Shown here in pieces: positions 53,889 through 62,224 of a DNA stretch of 64,000 nucleotides. Each line of letters opens with the position of its first letter. Within the stretch, counting starts at the first letter, position 1. Under the pieces are notes generated by a model. That model was not told the origin of the DNA. It made no database searches and saw only the letters and a list, made by a program, of their open reading frames with translations. Origin of the DNA: Chryseobacterium oranimense (GTDB taxonomy: Bacteria > Bacteroidota > Bacteroidia > Flavobacteriales > Weeksellaceae); the NCBI RefSeq assembly GCF_025244725.1, contig NZ_CP104203.1, positions 3,224,001 to 3,288,000 of the forward strand. Reading direction: 5' to 3'. A program made the translations under genes and the position numbers.

Positions 53889-55175
53889 TTAAGCATGTTC
53901 ATCCGCAACAACACTCTCCTTTTCCTCCTCTTCCTTTGCAATGGCTTTCGGATTAGCGACTTTAGCGATAGTAAGTCCCTGAACAATAATAGAAAAGACC
54001 ACTACACAGTAGGTGATACTTAAAATAATTTCGCTGTATTCACTTTTAGGGATCGACATGGCTAATGCTATGGAAACTCCTCCACGGATTCCTCCCCAAA
54101 CCAAAACTTTCATCGTCTGCGGGCTAAACCTGGTTCTCAGAGACATAAATTTTGTAGGGATCCAGATCGAAATAAAACGGGCAATTAAAACCACTGCAAT
54201 GGCCAGAAGCCCAGGAATCATAAAAAATCTTAAGTCCTTGATCATCAATAGCTCAAACCCTATAAACAGGAACAGCACTGCATTCAGGATTTCGTCAATC
54301 AGTTCCCAGAATTTGATGAGGTAATCCTGAGTAATAGATTTCATTTTAAACCTTACGTTGAAATTACCCATGAATAAACCGGCAGCAACCATTGTAAGAG
54401 GTCCGGAAATATGCATCTGTCTCGCAATGAGATATCCTCCCATCACTACAGAAAGCGTTACCAGAACGGAAATAATATAATCATCCACTTCACGCATCAG
54501 CCTGGAAGTTATCCATCCCAATAAAACTCCGAGCAAAATCCCTCCGCCGGCTTCTTTCATCAGAAGCAACCCGATACTTTCAACACCCAGATCCACTTCT
54601 TTTCCTACTGCAAGCTGCATAACAACTGTAAAAACCACTACAGCCATACCGTCATTAAAAAGAGATTCCCCCGCTACTTTTGTTTCCAGGGATTTGGAAA
54701 CATTGGCCTGTTTCAGGATACTTAAAACAGCCACCGGATCGGTAGGTGAAATAAGTGCTCCGAAGACCAGACAGTAAATAAACGGAAGATGAATTCCTAA
54801 AAACGGCAGCAAATAAAACATCCCGAATCCCACTACAAAAGTAGAAATCACCACTCCCGCCGTAGAAAATATAAGGACGGGACGGAACTGCTCCTTAAGA
54901 TCGTCGATATTGATATGTATACCTCCCGCAAAGAGCAGGAAATTAAGCATGGCGCCCATCAGAACTTCCGTGAAGTCTATACCGTTCATTAAATTATTAA
55001 GATGCCCAAAGGTTTTTGGCAAAACAGTTTCTCCAAACATAACCAGAAAAATGGAAACCACGATGGCAATTACCATGATCCCGATGGTGCTCGGAAGTTT
55101 CAGAAATCTGTAATTAAGATAAGCAAAAATCGATGCCAGTACTATTAAGGCTGAAAATGAATAATATAACTCCAC
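53889..55175 (-). CDS. Cation:proton antiporter, CPA1/NhaP family
   Basis: Inner-membrane Na+(K+)/H+ exchanger of 428 residues with about twelve hydrophobic segments. The family signatures are SPTDPVAVLSIL near residue 143 and GESLFNDGMAVVVF near 168, where the ND pair is the ion-binding site, plus WGGIRGGVSIALAMSIP near 365. The C-terminal ~20 residues are acidic and charged (EEEEKESVVADEHA). It lies 19 bp behind a DUF4919 gene and so is last in the hflX operon. Confidence 0.93.
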   Translation of the reverse strand: MELYYSFSALIVLASIFAYLNYRFLKLPSTIGIMVIAIVVSIFLVMFGETVLPKTFGHLNNLMNGIDFTEVLMGAMLNFLLFAGGIHINIDDLKEQFRPVLIFSTAGVVISTFVVGFGMFYLLPFLGIHLPFIYCLVFGALISPTDPVAVLSILKQANVSKSLETKVAGESLFNDGMAVVVFTVVMQLAVGKEVDLGVESIGLLLMKEAGGGILLGVLLGWITSRLMREVDDYIISVLVTLSVVMGGYLIARQMHISGPLTMVAAGLFMGNFNVRFKMKSITQDYLIKFWELIDEILNAVLFLFIGFELLMIKDLRFFMIPGLLAIAVVLIARFISIWIPTKFMSLRTRFSPQTMKVLVWGGIRGGVSIALAMSIPKSEYSEIILSITYCVVVFSIIVQGLTIAKVANPKAIAKEEEEKESVVADEHA

Positions 55176-55194
55176 TAAGTGTTTTTTAATTAAT

Positions 55195-55824
55195 TTATAG
55201 GTTTAAATAAAGTATTTTGATGTACAACTTATGACCGTCTTTTTCCCAGATGTCAAACATTCCGTCTTTGGCTATTTTTGATCCTCTTACATAATCTTTC
55301 CCGATATTCAGGATATTCAGCAGGATGTATTCATCTCCTACAGAATTCACCAGATAGGCTGTTTTTTCAGAAGCTCCGTCTCCGGAATTCTTTATTCCTT
55401 CCGTGAGTGAGCGAAACTGGTTTAGGTGGTGCATAAAGTTGTTTCCGTCTTTCATAGAATCGTAGGCCCTGAGAAGAACAAGAAGGACATCAAGGTTTGT
55501 AGGATCTTTATCATAGAGCACTTTGCCAAGTTTGATGCATTCTTCAAAATTATTCTGTTTGAAAGCATACGCCAGCTCCTTAAAATTATCATCCAGTGTA
55601 GAAACTTTATCATCCCTGAAATTTCTTCCGTAGTAAAGATATTGGGCTTCAATACTGTCAAGAGACTTAGGATATCCTTTGTATTTGAAAATCAGTTTCT
55701 CATAGTTGTAGGGAGAATCCGGATTTTTAAGATTTTTCTCAATATTTTTTAAATCAATTTTTGATTTCTGGCTGAAGCCAAAAACCGAAAACAGAACCAA
55801 TAACAGGAAAAAGTGGTACTTCAT
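55195..55824 (-). CDS. DUF4919 family secreted protein
   Basis: Exported protein of 209 residues with signal peptide (FFLLLVLFSVFGFSQ). The pattern YNYEKLIFKYKGYPKSLDSIEAQYLYYGRNF near residue 45 is typical of DUF4919 proteins. The remainder looks helical and TPR-like (ELAYAFKQNNFEECIKLGKVLYDKDP), followed by a small mixed domain. Its start overlaps the hflX stop by one base. Function unknown. Confidence 0.8.
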   Translation of the reverse strand: MKYHFFLLLVLFSVFGFSQKSKIDLKNIEKNLKNPDSPYNYEKLIFKYKGYPKSLDSIEAQYLYYGRNFRDDKVSTLDDNFKELAYAFKQNNFEECIKLGKVLYDKDPTNLDVLLVLLRAYDSMKDGNNFMHHLNQFRSLTEGIKNSGDGASEKTAYLVNSVGDEYILLNILNIGKDYVRGSKIAKDGMFDIWEKDGHKLYIKILYLNL

Positions 55825-57050
55825 TAATCGTTGTTTTCTTCTTCCTCGTCGTTATCGAAATACTCGAAAAGGAAATCGTTGTATGGGAATCTGGAGATGT
55901 GGATTTTCATTACCTCATCATAAATCATTTTTTTCATTTCCGGGAAGTTTTCTTTCGTCAGGGCAGAAATGAATACCGTTGGATATTTGGATTTACCCAT
56001 CCATGTTTTCTTCCACTCTTCAAGAGAAATATTTTTTCTGGTGGAAGGGGTAAGATCATCTTCATCTTTTTTGTGGTAGCTGAAATCATCGATTTTGTTA
56101 AAAACCATGATCATTGGCTTCTGATGTGCATTGATCTCCATAAGAGTCTGATTAACAGATTCTACTTGATCTTCAAAGCTTTCATGGGAAATATCCACCA
56201 CATGAATAAGCAGGTCTGCTTCACGAACCTCATCCAAAGTAGATTTGAAAGATTCTACAAGCTGTGTAGGAAGTTTTCTGATGAATCCTACCGTATCGGT
56301 AAGCAAAAACGGCAAATTTCCGATAACTACTTTTCTTACCGTAGTGTCCAGTGTTGCGAATAATTTATTCTCAGCAAAAACTTCAGACTTGGAAAGCGCG
56401 TTCATGAGGGTAGATTTTCCAACGTTAGTATAACCTACCAAAGCTGCACGAACTACTTTTCCCCGGTTGTTACGCTGGGTAGCCATCTGCTTGTCAATGA
56501 CTTTCAGTTTGTCTTTTAACAGGGAAATCCTGTCACGGATAATACGGCGGTCAGTTTCGATCTCTGTTTCTCCGGGTCCTCTCATTCCGATTCCCCCTTT
56601 CTGACGCTCAAGGTGGGTCCACATCCTTGTCAGACGAGGTAAAAGATACTGATACTGAGCCAGTTCCACCTGAGTTCTCGCATAGGAAGTCTGTGCTCTC
56701 TGCGCGAAAATATCAAGGATCAGATTGGTTCTGTCCAGTATTTTGACTTCTATTTCTCTTTCAAGGTTTTTAAGCTGGGAAGGAGACAGCTCATCATCGA
56801 AAATAATGGTGCCGATCTCGTTTTCCTTTACGTATTCTTTTATTTCCTGTGCCTTTCCGCTCCCGATAAAAGTTTTGGAATCCGGCTGGGTTAGTTTTTG
56901 AGTAAATCGTTTTTGAACCGTTGCACCTGCCGTGAAGGCTAAAAACTCCAGTTCATCCATATATTCCGTAAGCTTGTCCTCATCCTGATTTTGGGTAATA
57001 ACCCCTACTAAAACTGCTCTTTCGTAATTATGTTGTTTCTTATCTAGCAT
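55824..57050 (-). CDS. hflX: Ribosome-associated GTPase HflX
   Basis: Ribosome-splitting GTPase of 408 residues. The N-terminal HflX domain contains FDDELSPSQLKNLE near residue 95 and the RLTRMWTHLERQKGGIGMRGPGE-type linker (family hallmark GPGETEIETDRR near 155). The G domain has GYTNVGKSTLMN (P loop) near residue 207, DTVGFIRKLP (G3) near 253 and NKIDDF (G4) near 320. It ends with an acidic tail. It is first in an operon with DUF4919 and the CPA1 antiporter. Confidence 0.96.
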   Translation of the reverse strand: MLDKKQHNYERAVLVGVITQNQDEDKLTEYMDELEFLAFTAGATVQKRFTQKLTQPDSKTFIGSGKAQEIKEYVKENEIGTIIFDDELSPSQLKNLEREIEVKILDRTNLILDIFAQRAQTSYARTQVELAQYQYLLPRLTRMWTHLERQKGGIGMRGPGETEIETDRRIIRDRISLLKDKLKVIDKQMATQRNNRGKVVRAALVGYTNVGKSTLMNALSKSEVFAENKLFATLDTTVRKVVIGNLPFLLTDTVGFIRKLPTQLVESFKSTLDEVREADLLIHVVDISHESFEDQVESVNQTLMEINAHQKPMIMVFNKIDDFSYHKKDEDDLTPSTRKNISLEEWKKTWMGKSKYPTVFISALTKENFPEMKKMIYDEVMKIHISRFPYNDFLFEYFDNDEEEENND

Positions 57051-57253
57051 TAATTTCTGTCTATGTTGTGATTTTCACAAGATACCAATTTTCAGGAAAA
57101 AAAACAAAACCATTTTTTAATCTTCATCATATTTTAATGTTAATTTAAGTTTACATTACTGTTCATTTGTAAAAAATCAATACCTTTATAAAGCAGATTT
57201 ACAAATAATAAACAATAAAAATTGTAAATATTGTAAAAACTAACACCAATGTC

Positions 57254-57961
57254 ATGAATTCCCATATTAAATGTATGATCATCGATAATGATGAACTGGA
57301 CAGACTGGTTCTTCAGCATCATATCAGGCAATATGATCACATTGAAATTATTGCTTCCTTCAATTCAGCAGAAAAGGCAGTCCCCTATCTGGAATTCCCT
57401 ATTGATCTTCTGATCTGCGAAACCAATCTTCAGGGCATGAACGGACTGGAATTCAGAAAACTAGCTCATAAAATTCCCATCTGCATATTCTTAAGTTCCC
57501 AACCGGAACTGGCTGCAGAAGCTTTTGAAATTGAAGCACTTGACTTCATCATAAAACCCTTTAAACCAGAAAGATTTCAGCATTCCATGGAGAAAGTCTT
57601 CAGTTTTTTTGAAATGAAAGAAAAATGTGAGTGCTTTGATGCCCTTTTAGGTGAAAACTGTATTAAAATAAAAGAAAACGGTAATGTTTCCCAGATAAGA
57701 CTTACCGATATTCTCTATCTGGAAGCTTTGAAAGATTATACTAGGCTTGTTACCCATGAAAAAAAACACTGTGTTCTGGACTCCCTTGGAAATCTTCTTC
57801 ATAACAGCTTCTTCGACTCTTTTATAAGAATACACCGCAGTTATGCCGTTCCCCGTCATTTCATCCGTGGAAAAAGCAGCAATGAGATAGAACTGATCCG
57901 CCAGATCAGGCTTCCTATAGGCAGAACCTATAAGGAAAGCCTCTCTTTTCTTAATCCTTAA
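57254..57961 (+). CDS. LytTR-family response regulator with atypical receiver (Glu at phosphorylation site)
   Basis: Transcription regulator of 235 residues: a receiver domain (1-120) and a C-terminal LytTR DNA-binding domain (about 135-233; LTDILYLEALKDYTRLVTHEKK, FIRIHRSYAVPRHFI). The receiver keeps the acidic pair (IDNDE near residue 10), the switch Ser (FLSSQ) and the Lys (FIIKPFKPERF near 103), but the expected phospho-acceptor Asp is Glu56 (LLICETNLQGMNG). It may be locked in an active-like state or signal without phosphorylation. No histidine kinase gene is adjacent. The surface-protein operon starts 160 bp downstream and is a plausible target. Confidence 0.9.
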   Translation: MNSHIKCMIIDNDELDRLVLQHHIRQYDHIEIIASFNSAEKAVPYLEFPIDLLICETNLQGMNGLEFRKLAHKIPICIFLSSQPELAAEAFEIEALDFIIKPFKPERFQHSMEKVFSFFEMKEKCECFDALLGENCIKIKENGNVSQIRLTDILYLEALKDYTRLVTHEKKHCVLDSLGNLLHNSFFDSFIRIHRSYAVPRHFIRGKSSNEIELIRQIRLPIGRTYKESLSFLNP

Positions 57962-58122
57962 CTCCTGCATACCCACATTTTTACAGTAAAATGCTGTTGG
58001 TCGATTTTTTTTGACGTTAGTCTATTTTCCTTCAATCCGGTTGCGATATGTGGTAATTTAGTGTTCACAAATTTTCACCTGAAAACTTGTATAACCAATT
58101 AATAACCACAAAATTATTTTAC

Positions 58123-58605
58123 ATGAAAAGAACATCTATTCACTGCTTCTTTCTCATTCTGTTTACCTTTTCCGTCAGTCTTCTGAATGCTCAGTCAGCA
58201 GTTCTGGCCACAGGAACAAATGCATCAGGAGGCAACGGCTCGGTTTCGTACAGCGTAGGCCAAACAGCATACCTGTATAAGGGAGCAAATTCCGAAATAT
58301 TGGAGGGCGTACAGCAAGGCTATGAAATTATAGCGCTCTCTACCAGCGAAACCTTATCAAAGCAAGAAGGTATTTTACTTTATCCGAATCCTACCAGAGA
58401 TTACCTGTATATAGATTTTACTTCGCTTCCTTACAAAGGATCGGAATATCAACTATACGACGCACAGGGTAAGCTGGTCAAAAAAGACGTGATCTCACAG
58501 TCTAAATCTGAGCTTAACCTTTCTTCTCTTCCTTCAGCGGTCTACATTATCAGGATCAATCAAAAAGGAGAAAATCTAAAAACATTTAAAGTCATCAAAA
58601 AATAA
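58123..58605 (+). CDS. Small T9SS type A sorting-domain protein
   Basis: Exported protein of 160 residues. From ATG 58123 it has a signal peptide (FFLILFTFSVSLLNAQ), a short Gly/Ser-rich beta segment (SGGNGSVSYSVGQTAYLY), and a complete T9SS type A sorting domain (ILLYPNPTRDYLYIDF ... AVYIIRINQKGENLKTFKVIK). An in-frame start 36 bp upstream gives no better signal peptide. Such short proteins with almost only a sorting domain often lead operons for surface components. It is 4 bp ahead of the large repeat protein gene. Confidence 0.85.
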   Translation: MKRTSIHCFFLILFTFSVSLLNAQSAVLATGTNASGGNGSVSYSVGQTAYLYKGANSEILEGVQQGYEIIALSTSETLSKQEGILLYPNPTRDYLYIDFTSLPYKGSEYQLYDAQGKLVKKDVISQSKSELNLSSLPSAVYIIRINQKGENLKTFKVIKK

Positions 58606-58609
58606 CGCC

Positions 58610-61156
58610 ATGAAAAAAATATTACTTTCTCTGGGGATCATGCTGGGCTTATTCATAGCACAGGCACAGGTTCCGGAAAAAATGAGCTACCAGGCTGTCA
58701 TGAGAAATGGGTCGGGACAGCTTCTTATCAATCAAAGCATTGCTGTCAAAGTAAGCATCCTGCAAGGGTCGCCTGCCGGAACGCTGGTTTATTCTGAAAG
58801 GCTGACCGGAAATACAAATCCTAACGGGCTGATCAGCATGGAAATAGGAACAGGAACTGTCCTTTCAGGAACTTTTTCTACCATAGATTGGCCAACAGGA
58901 AGTTACTATCTAAAAACTGAAACCGACCCTGCGGGAGGTACTAATTATACGATAACAGGAACAAGCCAGCTGTTAAGTGTTCCTTATGCTATGTATGCCA
59001 AATCTGCCGGAGGAACCGGCGGAAGCTTCACGATCCCTTACACCAACACTGTAAATAATGCCTCCACTTTATTTTCTCTGATTAATGACGGGGATGGAAC
59101 CTCTGTGGAGGGTGTAAACAATACAACCACCTCCAGCATTGCCTCAGTTCGGGGAATTGTAAATAATACAGCTCCCGGTGGATTTTCCAGTGGTGTCCGG
59201 GGTATCAATAATGGTACCGGAGGCCTGGGGATCGGTGTCTGGGGAAGTCAAAACGGAAGCGGCTGGGGTGTCTACGGTGTTACGCCTAATGGATTAGGAG
59301 TGTATGGAAATTCAAGTGCGAACGGAACCGGGGTATATGCCAACAGCAATACAGGAACCGGGCTTACCGCAACCAGTAATAATGGAATTCCTGCAAGCAT
59401 TTCTATTTTCAATAATGCCAATAACAATAATGCTCTCAATGTTTCCAGTGTCGGAAACGGAACTGTTGTGAATGTTTCTTCTTCAGGAACCGGTGCAGGT
59501 ATTTCCAGTTCTACAGGAAGTGGCTTTGCTGTACACGGTATGACCACCGCACAATCTTCGGCAGGTATTATAGGAGATAACACTGGAGCCGGTGAAGCAG
59601 TGGTAGGAAGAACAACCAGTGATATTGCGGGTGCCGTTGTAGGCCGTAATGACGGAGGAGGTTATGGTGTAAGAGGATTCGTAGCAACAAATGCTACCGG
59701 TACTTCAATCGGTGTCTTCGGACAGGTCGGACTCAACAGCGGAAAAGGAAGGGCCGGAAGGTTTGAAAACGTTAACGCAACGAATGATTTTAATACTCTG
59801 GAGGTAGAAACCAATGGTGCAGGAAACATTCCTGATAACACAGAGGGTAATGCATCTTCATTTCTTGTAAATAATACAAACAGTGTGGGAGCCGCAGTAA
59901 GAGGTGAAGTAAAAACGATCTTTGGAAACTTCGGTGCTGCCGGTATTTTTGGGGTTTCTTCAGGCACAGGTGGCTTTGCAGGTTTATTTCATGCCAGCAA
60001 TCCATCAGGAAATGGTGCCGCATTAGTAGCTATTACTGACGGAAACGGAAATGCTATTACCGCAAACGCAAGCAAAAACGGAAATGCAGTAGAAGCCAAT
60101 ATAGACGGAGCAGGAAATGCTCTGTATGCATGGGTACCTTCATTTGCTACCGGACGCGCCGGAAGATTTAATATATTTAATGATGCCAATACCAGCGATG
60201 TGATAACAGTAACCACCGTAGGTAATGGTATTGCCGGAAATTTTAAAGTTGACAAGGTAACAGGTACTTCACCTGCCGTAAAAGGTGAAGTAAATTCACA
60301 GTTCGCCAATTTCGGAACTGCAGGTATCTATGGATTATCATCAGGTACAGGAGGTTATGGAGGTCTTTTCTATGCCAGCAACCCATCCGGAAACGGGCCT
60401 GCCCTGATTGCCATTGCAGACGGAAACGGAAACGGGATTACTGCTAACGCAACCAATACCGGTGATGGTGTAGAAGCTACTGTAGATGGATCAGGATCCG
60501 CAATTTATGGATGGGTGCCAAACTTCGGAACAGGAAGAGCCGGTCGGTTTACCAATTTCAATACAGCCAACGGCCAAACCGTTCTGGATGTTCGTAATGA
60601 CGGTACCGGAGCTGCTGCAATAATAGATCACAGAGGTTCATCAGGGAACATAATGATAATGAGAAATGTGGGTGTCAATGTGGCAAGGGTGAATAAGTCA
60701 GGGACAGGTTTTTTTAATGGCGGAACCCAAAACAGCGGTGCGGACGTTGCTGAAGCATTTGATGTGGAAGGAAACACTTCAGAATATGAACCTGGCGACA
60801 TTTTAATTATTTCAACCAACTCAGACCGTACAGTAGAAAAATCATCAAAACCTTATTCTAACCTCGTGGCAGGAGTGTATGCAACAAAGCCGGGAGTGCT
60901 TCTGACTGAAGAAAATATAGATTCTGAGCTTACAGGAAAAGTTCCGATGGGTGTTATTGGGGTGATCCCTACAAAAGTTTGCCTTGAAGGCGGTAAAATT
61001 AAAAGAGGAGATCTTCTGGTTACTTCATCGAAAACGGGAACAGCCATGAAAGCCAATCCTAAAAAAGTAAAAATAGGACAGGTGATTGGAAAAGCGCTCC
61101 AGGACTACGACCAAAACTCTATTGGTAAAATTAAAGTATTGGTAAACATTAAATAA
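58610..61156 (+). CDS. Large repetitive secreted protein, adhesin- or fibre-like
   Basis: Exported protein of 848 residues. The signal peptide (LSLGIMLGLFIAQAQ) and next ~120 residues (MSYQAVMRNGSGQLLINQSI ... QLLSVPYAMYAKSA) are a module found at the start of many Bacteroidota fibre-like proteins. The centre is Gly/Asn/Thr/Ser-rich with short GNGTGV-like turns, suggesting a beta-helix. Two homologous units of 127 residues follow each other (from 59903 and 60284). The C-terminal ~140 residues (SGADVAEAFDVEG ... GDLLVTSSKTGTAM) look globular and conserved. No sorting domain of its own is present. Confidence 0.82.
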   Translation: MKKILLSLGIMLGLFIAQAQVPEKMSYQAVMRNGSGQLLINQSIAVKVSILQGSPAGTLVYSERLTGNTNPNGLISMEIGTGTVLSGTFSTIDWPTGSYYLKTETDPAGGTNYTITGTSQLLSVPYAMYAKSAGGTGGSFTIPYTNTVNNASTLFSLINDGDGTSVEGVNNTTTSSIASVRGIVNNTAPGGFSSGVRGINNGTGGLGIGVWGSQNGSGWGVYGVTPNGLGVYGNSSANGTGVYANSNTGTGLTATSNNGIPASISIFNNANNNNALNVSSVGNGTVVNVSSSGTGAGISSSTGSGFAVHGMTTAQSSAGIIGDNTGAGEAVVGRTTSDIAGAVVGRNDGGGYGVRGFVATNATGTSIGVFGQVGLNSGKGRAGRFENVNATNDFNTLEVETNGAGNIPDNTEGNASSFLVNNTNSVGAAVRGEVKTIFGNFGAAGIFGVSSGTGGFAGLFHASNPSGNGAALVAITDGNGNAITANASKNGNAVEANIDGAGNALYAWVPSFATGRAGRFNIFNDANTSDVITVTTVGNGIAGNFKVDKVTGTSPAVKGEVNSQFANFGTAGIYGLSSGTGGYGGLFYASNPSGNGPALIAIADGNGNGITANATNTGDGVEATVDGSGSAIYGWVPNFGTGRAGRFTNFNTANGQTVLDVRNDGTGAAAIIDHRGSSGNIMIMRNVGVNVARVNKSGTGFFNGGTQNSGADVAEAFDVEGNTSEYEPGDILIISTNSDRTVEKSSKPYSNLVAGVYATKPGVLLTEENIDSELTGKVPMGVIGVIPTKVCLEGGKIKRGDLLVTSSKTGTAMKANPKKVKIGQVIGKALQDYDQNSIGKIKVLVNIK
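59903..60664 (+). repeat. Two tandem 381-bp (127-residue) units in the repetitive protein gene
   Basis: Unit 1 starts at 59903 and unit 2 at 60284. Both begin with GEVK/GEVN, then NFGxAGIxGxSSGTGG, ASNPSGNG and GRAGRF, in the same order and spacing. The exact end of unit 2 is less clear. Confidence 0.7.
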
Positions 61157-61162
61157 ACTATC

Positions 61163-61588
61163 ATGAAATCACTATATATCATTGCATTTTTAGCATTAAG
61201 CATGTCTGCTTATGCTCAGGAAAACAAGAAAGTTCAGGAATCCGAAGATCAGGCGCAGGTCGTGAAACAGCTCAGAGAACGGGAAGCCCAGCAGGCAAAA
61301 GATCTTCAGGAAAATATGCCTAAAAAACAGGCTGTAACAACTCTGGCTTCAGAACAGGGACTTGAAGTAAAAAAGCAGGACGCAAAAGCGCAGAATTCCA
61401 GCTCAAATAATTCTTCAGGAAAGCTACTGCCCAATACGGCAACATTAGCTGAAATAAAAGCTTCTATTCCCAACAGACAGGCATCCCGAACCACTACAGC
61501 GAATTCTAGGAACACAAATAGTAATGTCATTGGTCTGCCCAATACGGCAACCTTAGAAGAAATTAAGAAAAGCATTCCAAAAAACTGA
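61163..61588 (+). CDS. Small secreted protein with duplicated LPNTATL-EIK-SIP motif
   Basis: Exported protein of 141 residues, last of the three-gene surface operon. After a signal peptide (YIIAFLALSMSAYAQ) comes a charged helical stretch rich in Gln, Glu and Lys (residues 20-65, coiled-coil-like). Two copies of LPNTATLxEIKxSIP follow, the second at the very C-terminus, with a Ser/Asn/Thr-rich linker between them. The duplicated motif is a good candidate for a protein-binding peptide, perhaps to the large repeat protein upstream; this is inference. Confidence 0.75.
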   Translation: MKSLYIIAFLALSMSAYAQENKKVQESEDQAQVVKQLREREAQQAKDLQENMPKKQAVTTLASEQGLEVKKQDAKAQNSSSNNSSGKLLPNTATLAEIKASIPNRQASRTTTANSRNTNSNVIGLPNTATLEEIKKSIPKN

Positions 61589-61609
61589 TAACATAACCAG
61601 ATTTCAAGC

Positions 61610-61639
61610 AAAAAGTCCGTTCCAGCGCGGACTTTTTTT
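61610..61639. terminator. Bidirectional terminator after the surface operon
   Basis: AAAAAGTCCG (61610-61619) pairs with CGGACTTTTT (61628-61637) around an 8-nt loop, with T runs on both strands. It ends the plus-strand operon and probably also the convergent META-domain gene. Confidence 0.88.
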
Positions 61640-61703
61640 ATTTTCAGGTCCAGTGTTTATTTTCATAGTCAAGCTTCCCCTTTTCTAGGCTTAAAACTAT
61701 ACT

Positions 61704-62138
61704 TTAATCCCAGTCTGCCGCTACAAATTTCATAGAATTTCCTTTGTCATCAGACAGGGTCAGGAAATGTCCTTCTATGGAATAATGAGTCATTTTATCG
61801 AATTTTTGGGTGAAAGCTGTTTCCAGTTCCATATTCTGACAGGCTTTCAACGTACTTCCTACTCCTGAGATTTTTACTTTTCCTCCGTTTTTAAATTCGG
61901 AAGTAAAAAACATACTGTTGCATCCCATATGGGCAGCCCCTTTTATTTTTCCCTTTTCCATAGCCCCTGTCAGGTTAATTTCAGCCTTATTTTTAATCAG
62001 TTCTTCTTTGGAAAACCGATCAAAAGAAACTAACATCCACTGTCTCTGAAGGGACGGATTTTTTTCAGGAACTGCAGAGCAGTTTATCAATGCTCCCAAA
62101 AATAAAACTGCAAAAAATGCTGTAAGTATTTTTTTCAT
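61704..62138 (-). CDS. META-domain lipoprotein (HslJ-like)
   Basis: Lipoprotein of 144 residues; the signal peptide ends in the lipobox LINC. The META/DUF306 fold is indicated by QWMLVSFDRFSKEEL near the start, the central AAHMGCNSMFFTSEF with GGKVKISGVGSTLKACQNMELE, and the C-terminal HFLTLSDDKGNSMKFV. Proteins with this domain include HslJ and other envelope lipoproteins; their function is not established. It is divergent from the S46 peptidase gene with 86 bp between. Confidence 0.87.
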   Translation of the reverse strand: MKKILTAFFAVLFLGALINCSAVPEKNPSLQRQWMLVSFDRFSKEELIKNKAEINLTGAMEKGKIKGAAHMGCNSMFFTSEFKNGGKVKISGVGSTLKACQNMELETAFTQKFDKMTHYSIEGHFLTLSDDKGNSMKFVAADWD

Positions 62139-62224
62139 GTGGGGTATCCTTCCATTTTCATACCATTCCGGGACAGAATATCGTAAAAATTAGTAAATTA
62201 GCGACACAAAAATTATTTTATAAA

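Noticed and set aside
55899..56363. Plus-strand open frame of 154 codons opposite hflX
   Set aside because: hflX is unambiguous on the minus strand; the plus frame shows no domain.
61424..61588. LPNTA sequences as possible sortase signals
   Set aside because: Sortase sorting needs a following hydrophobic segment and basic tail, both absent, and the organism is Gram-negative.
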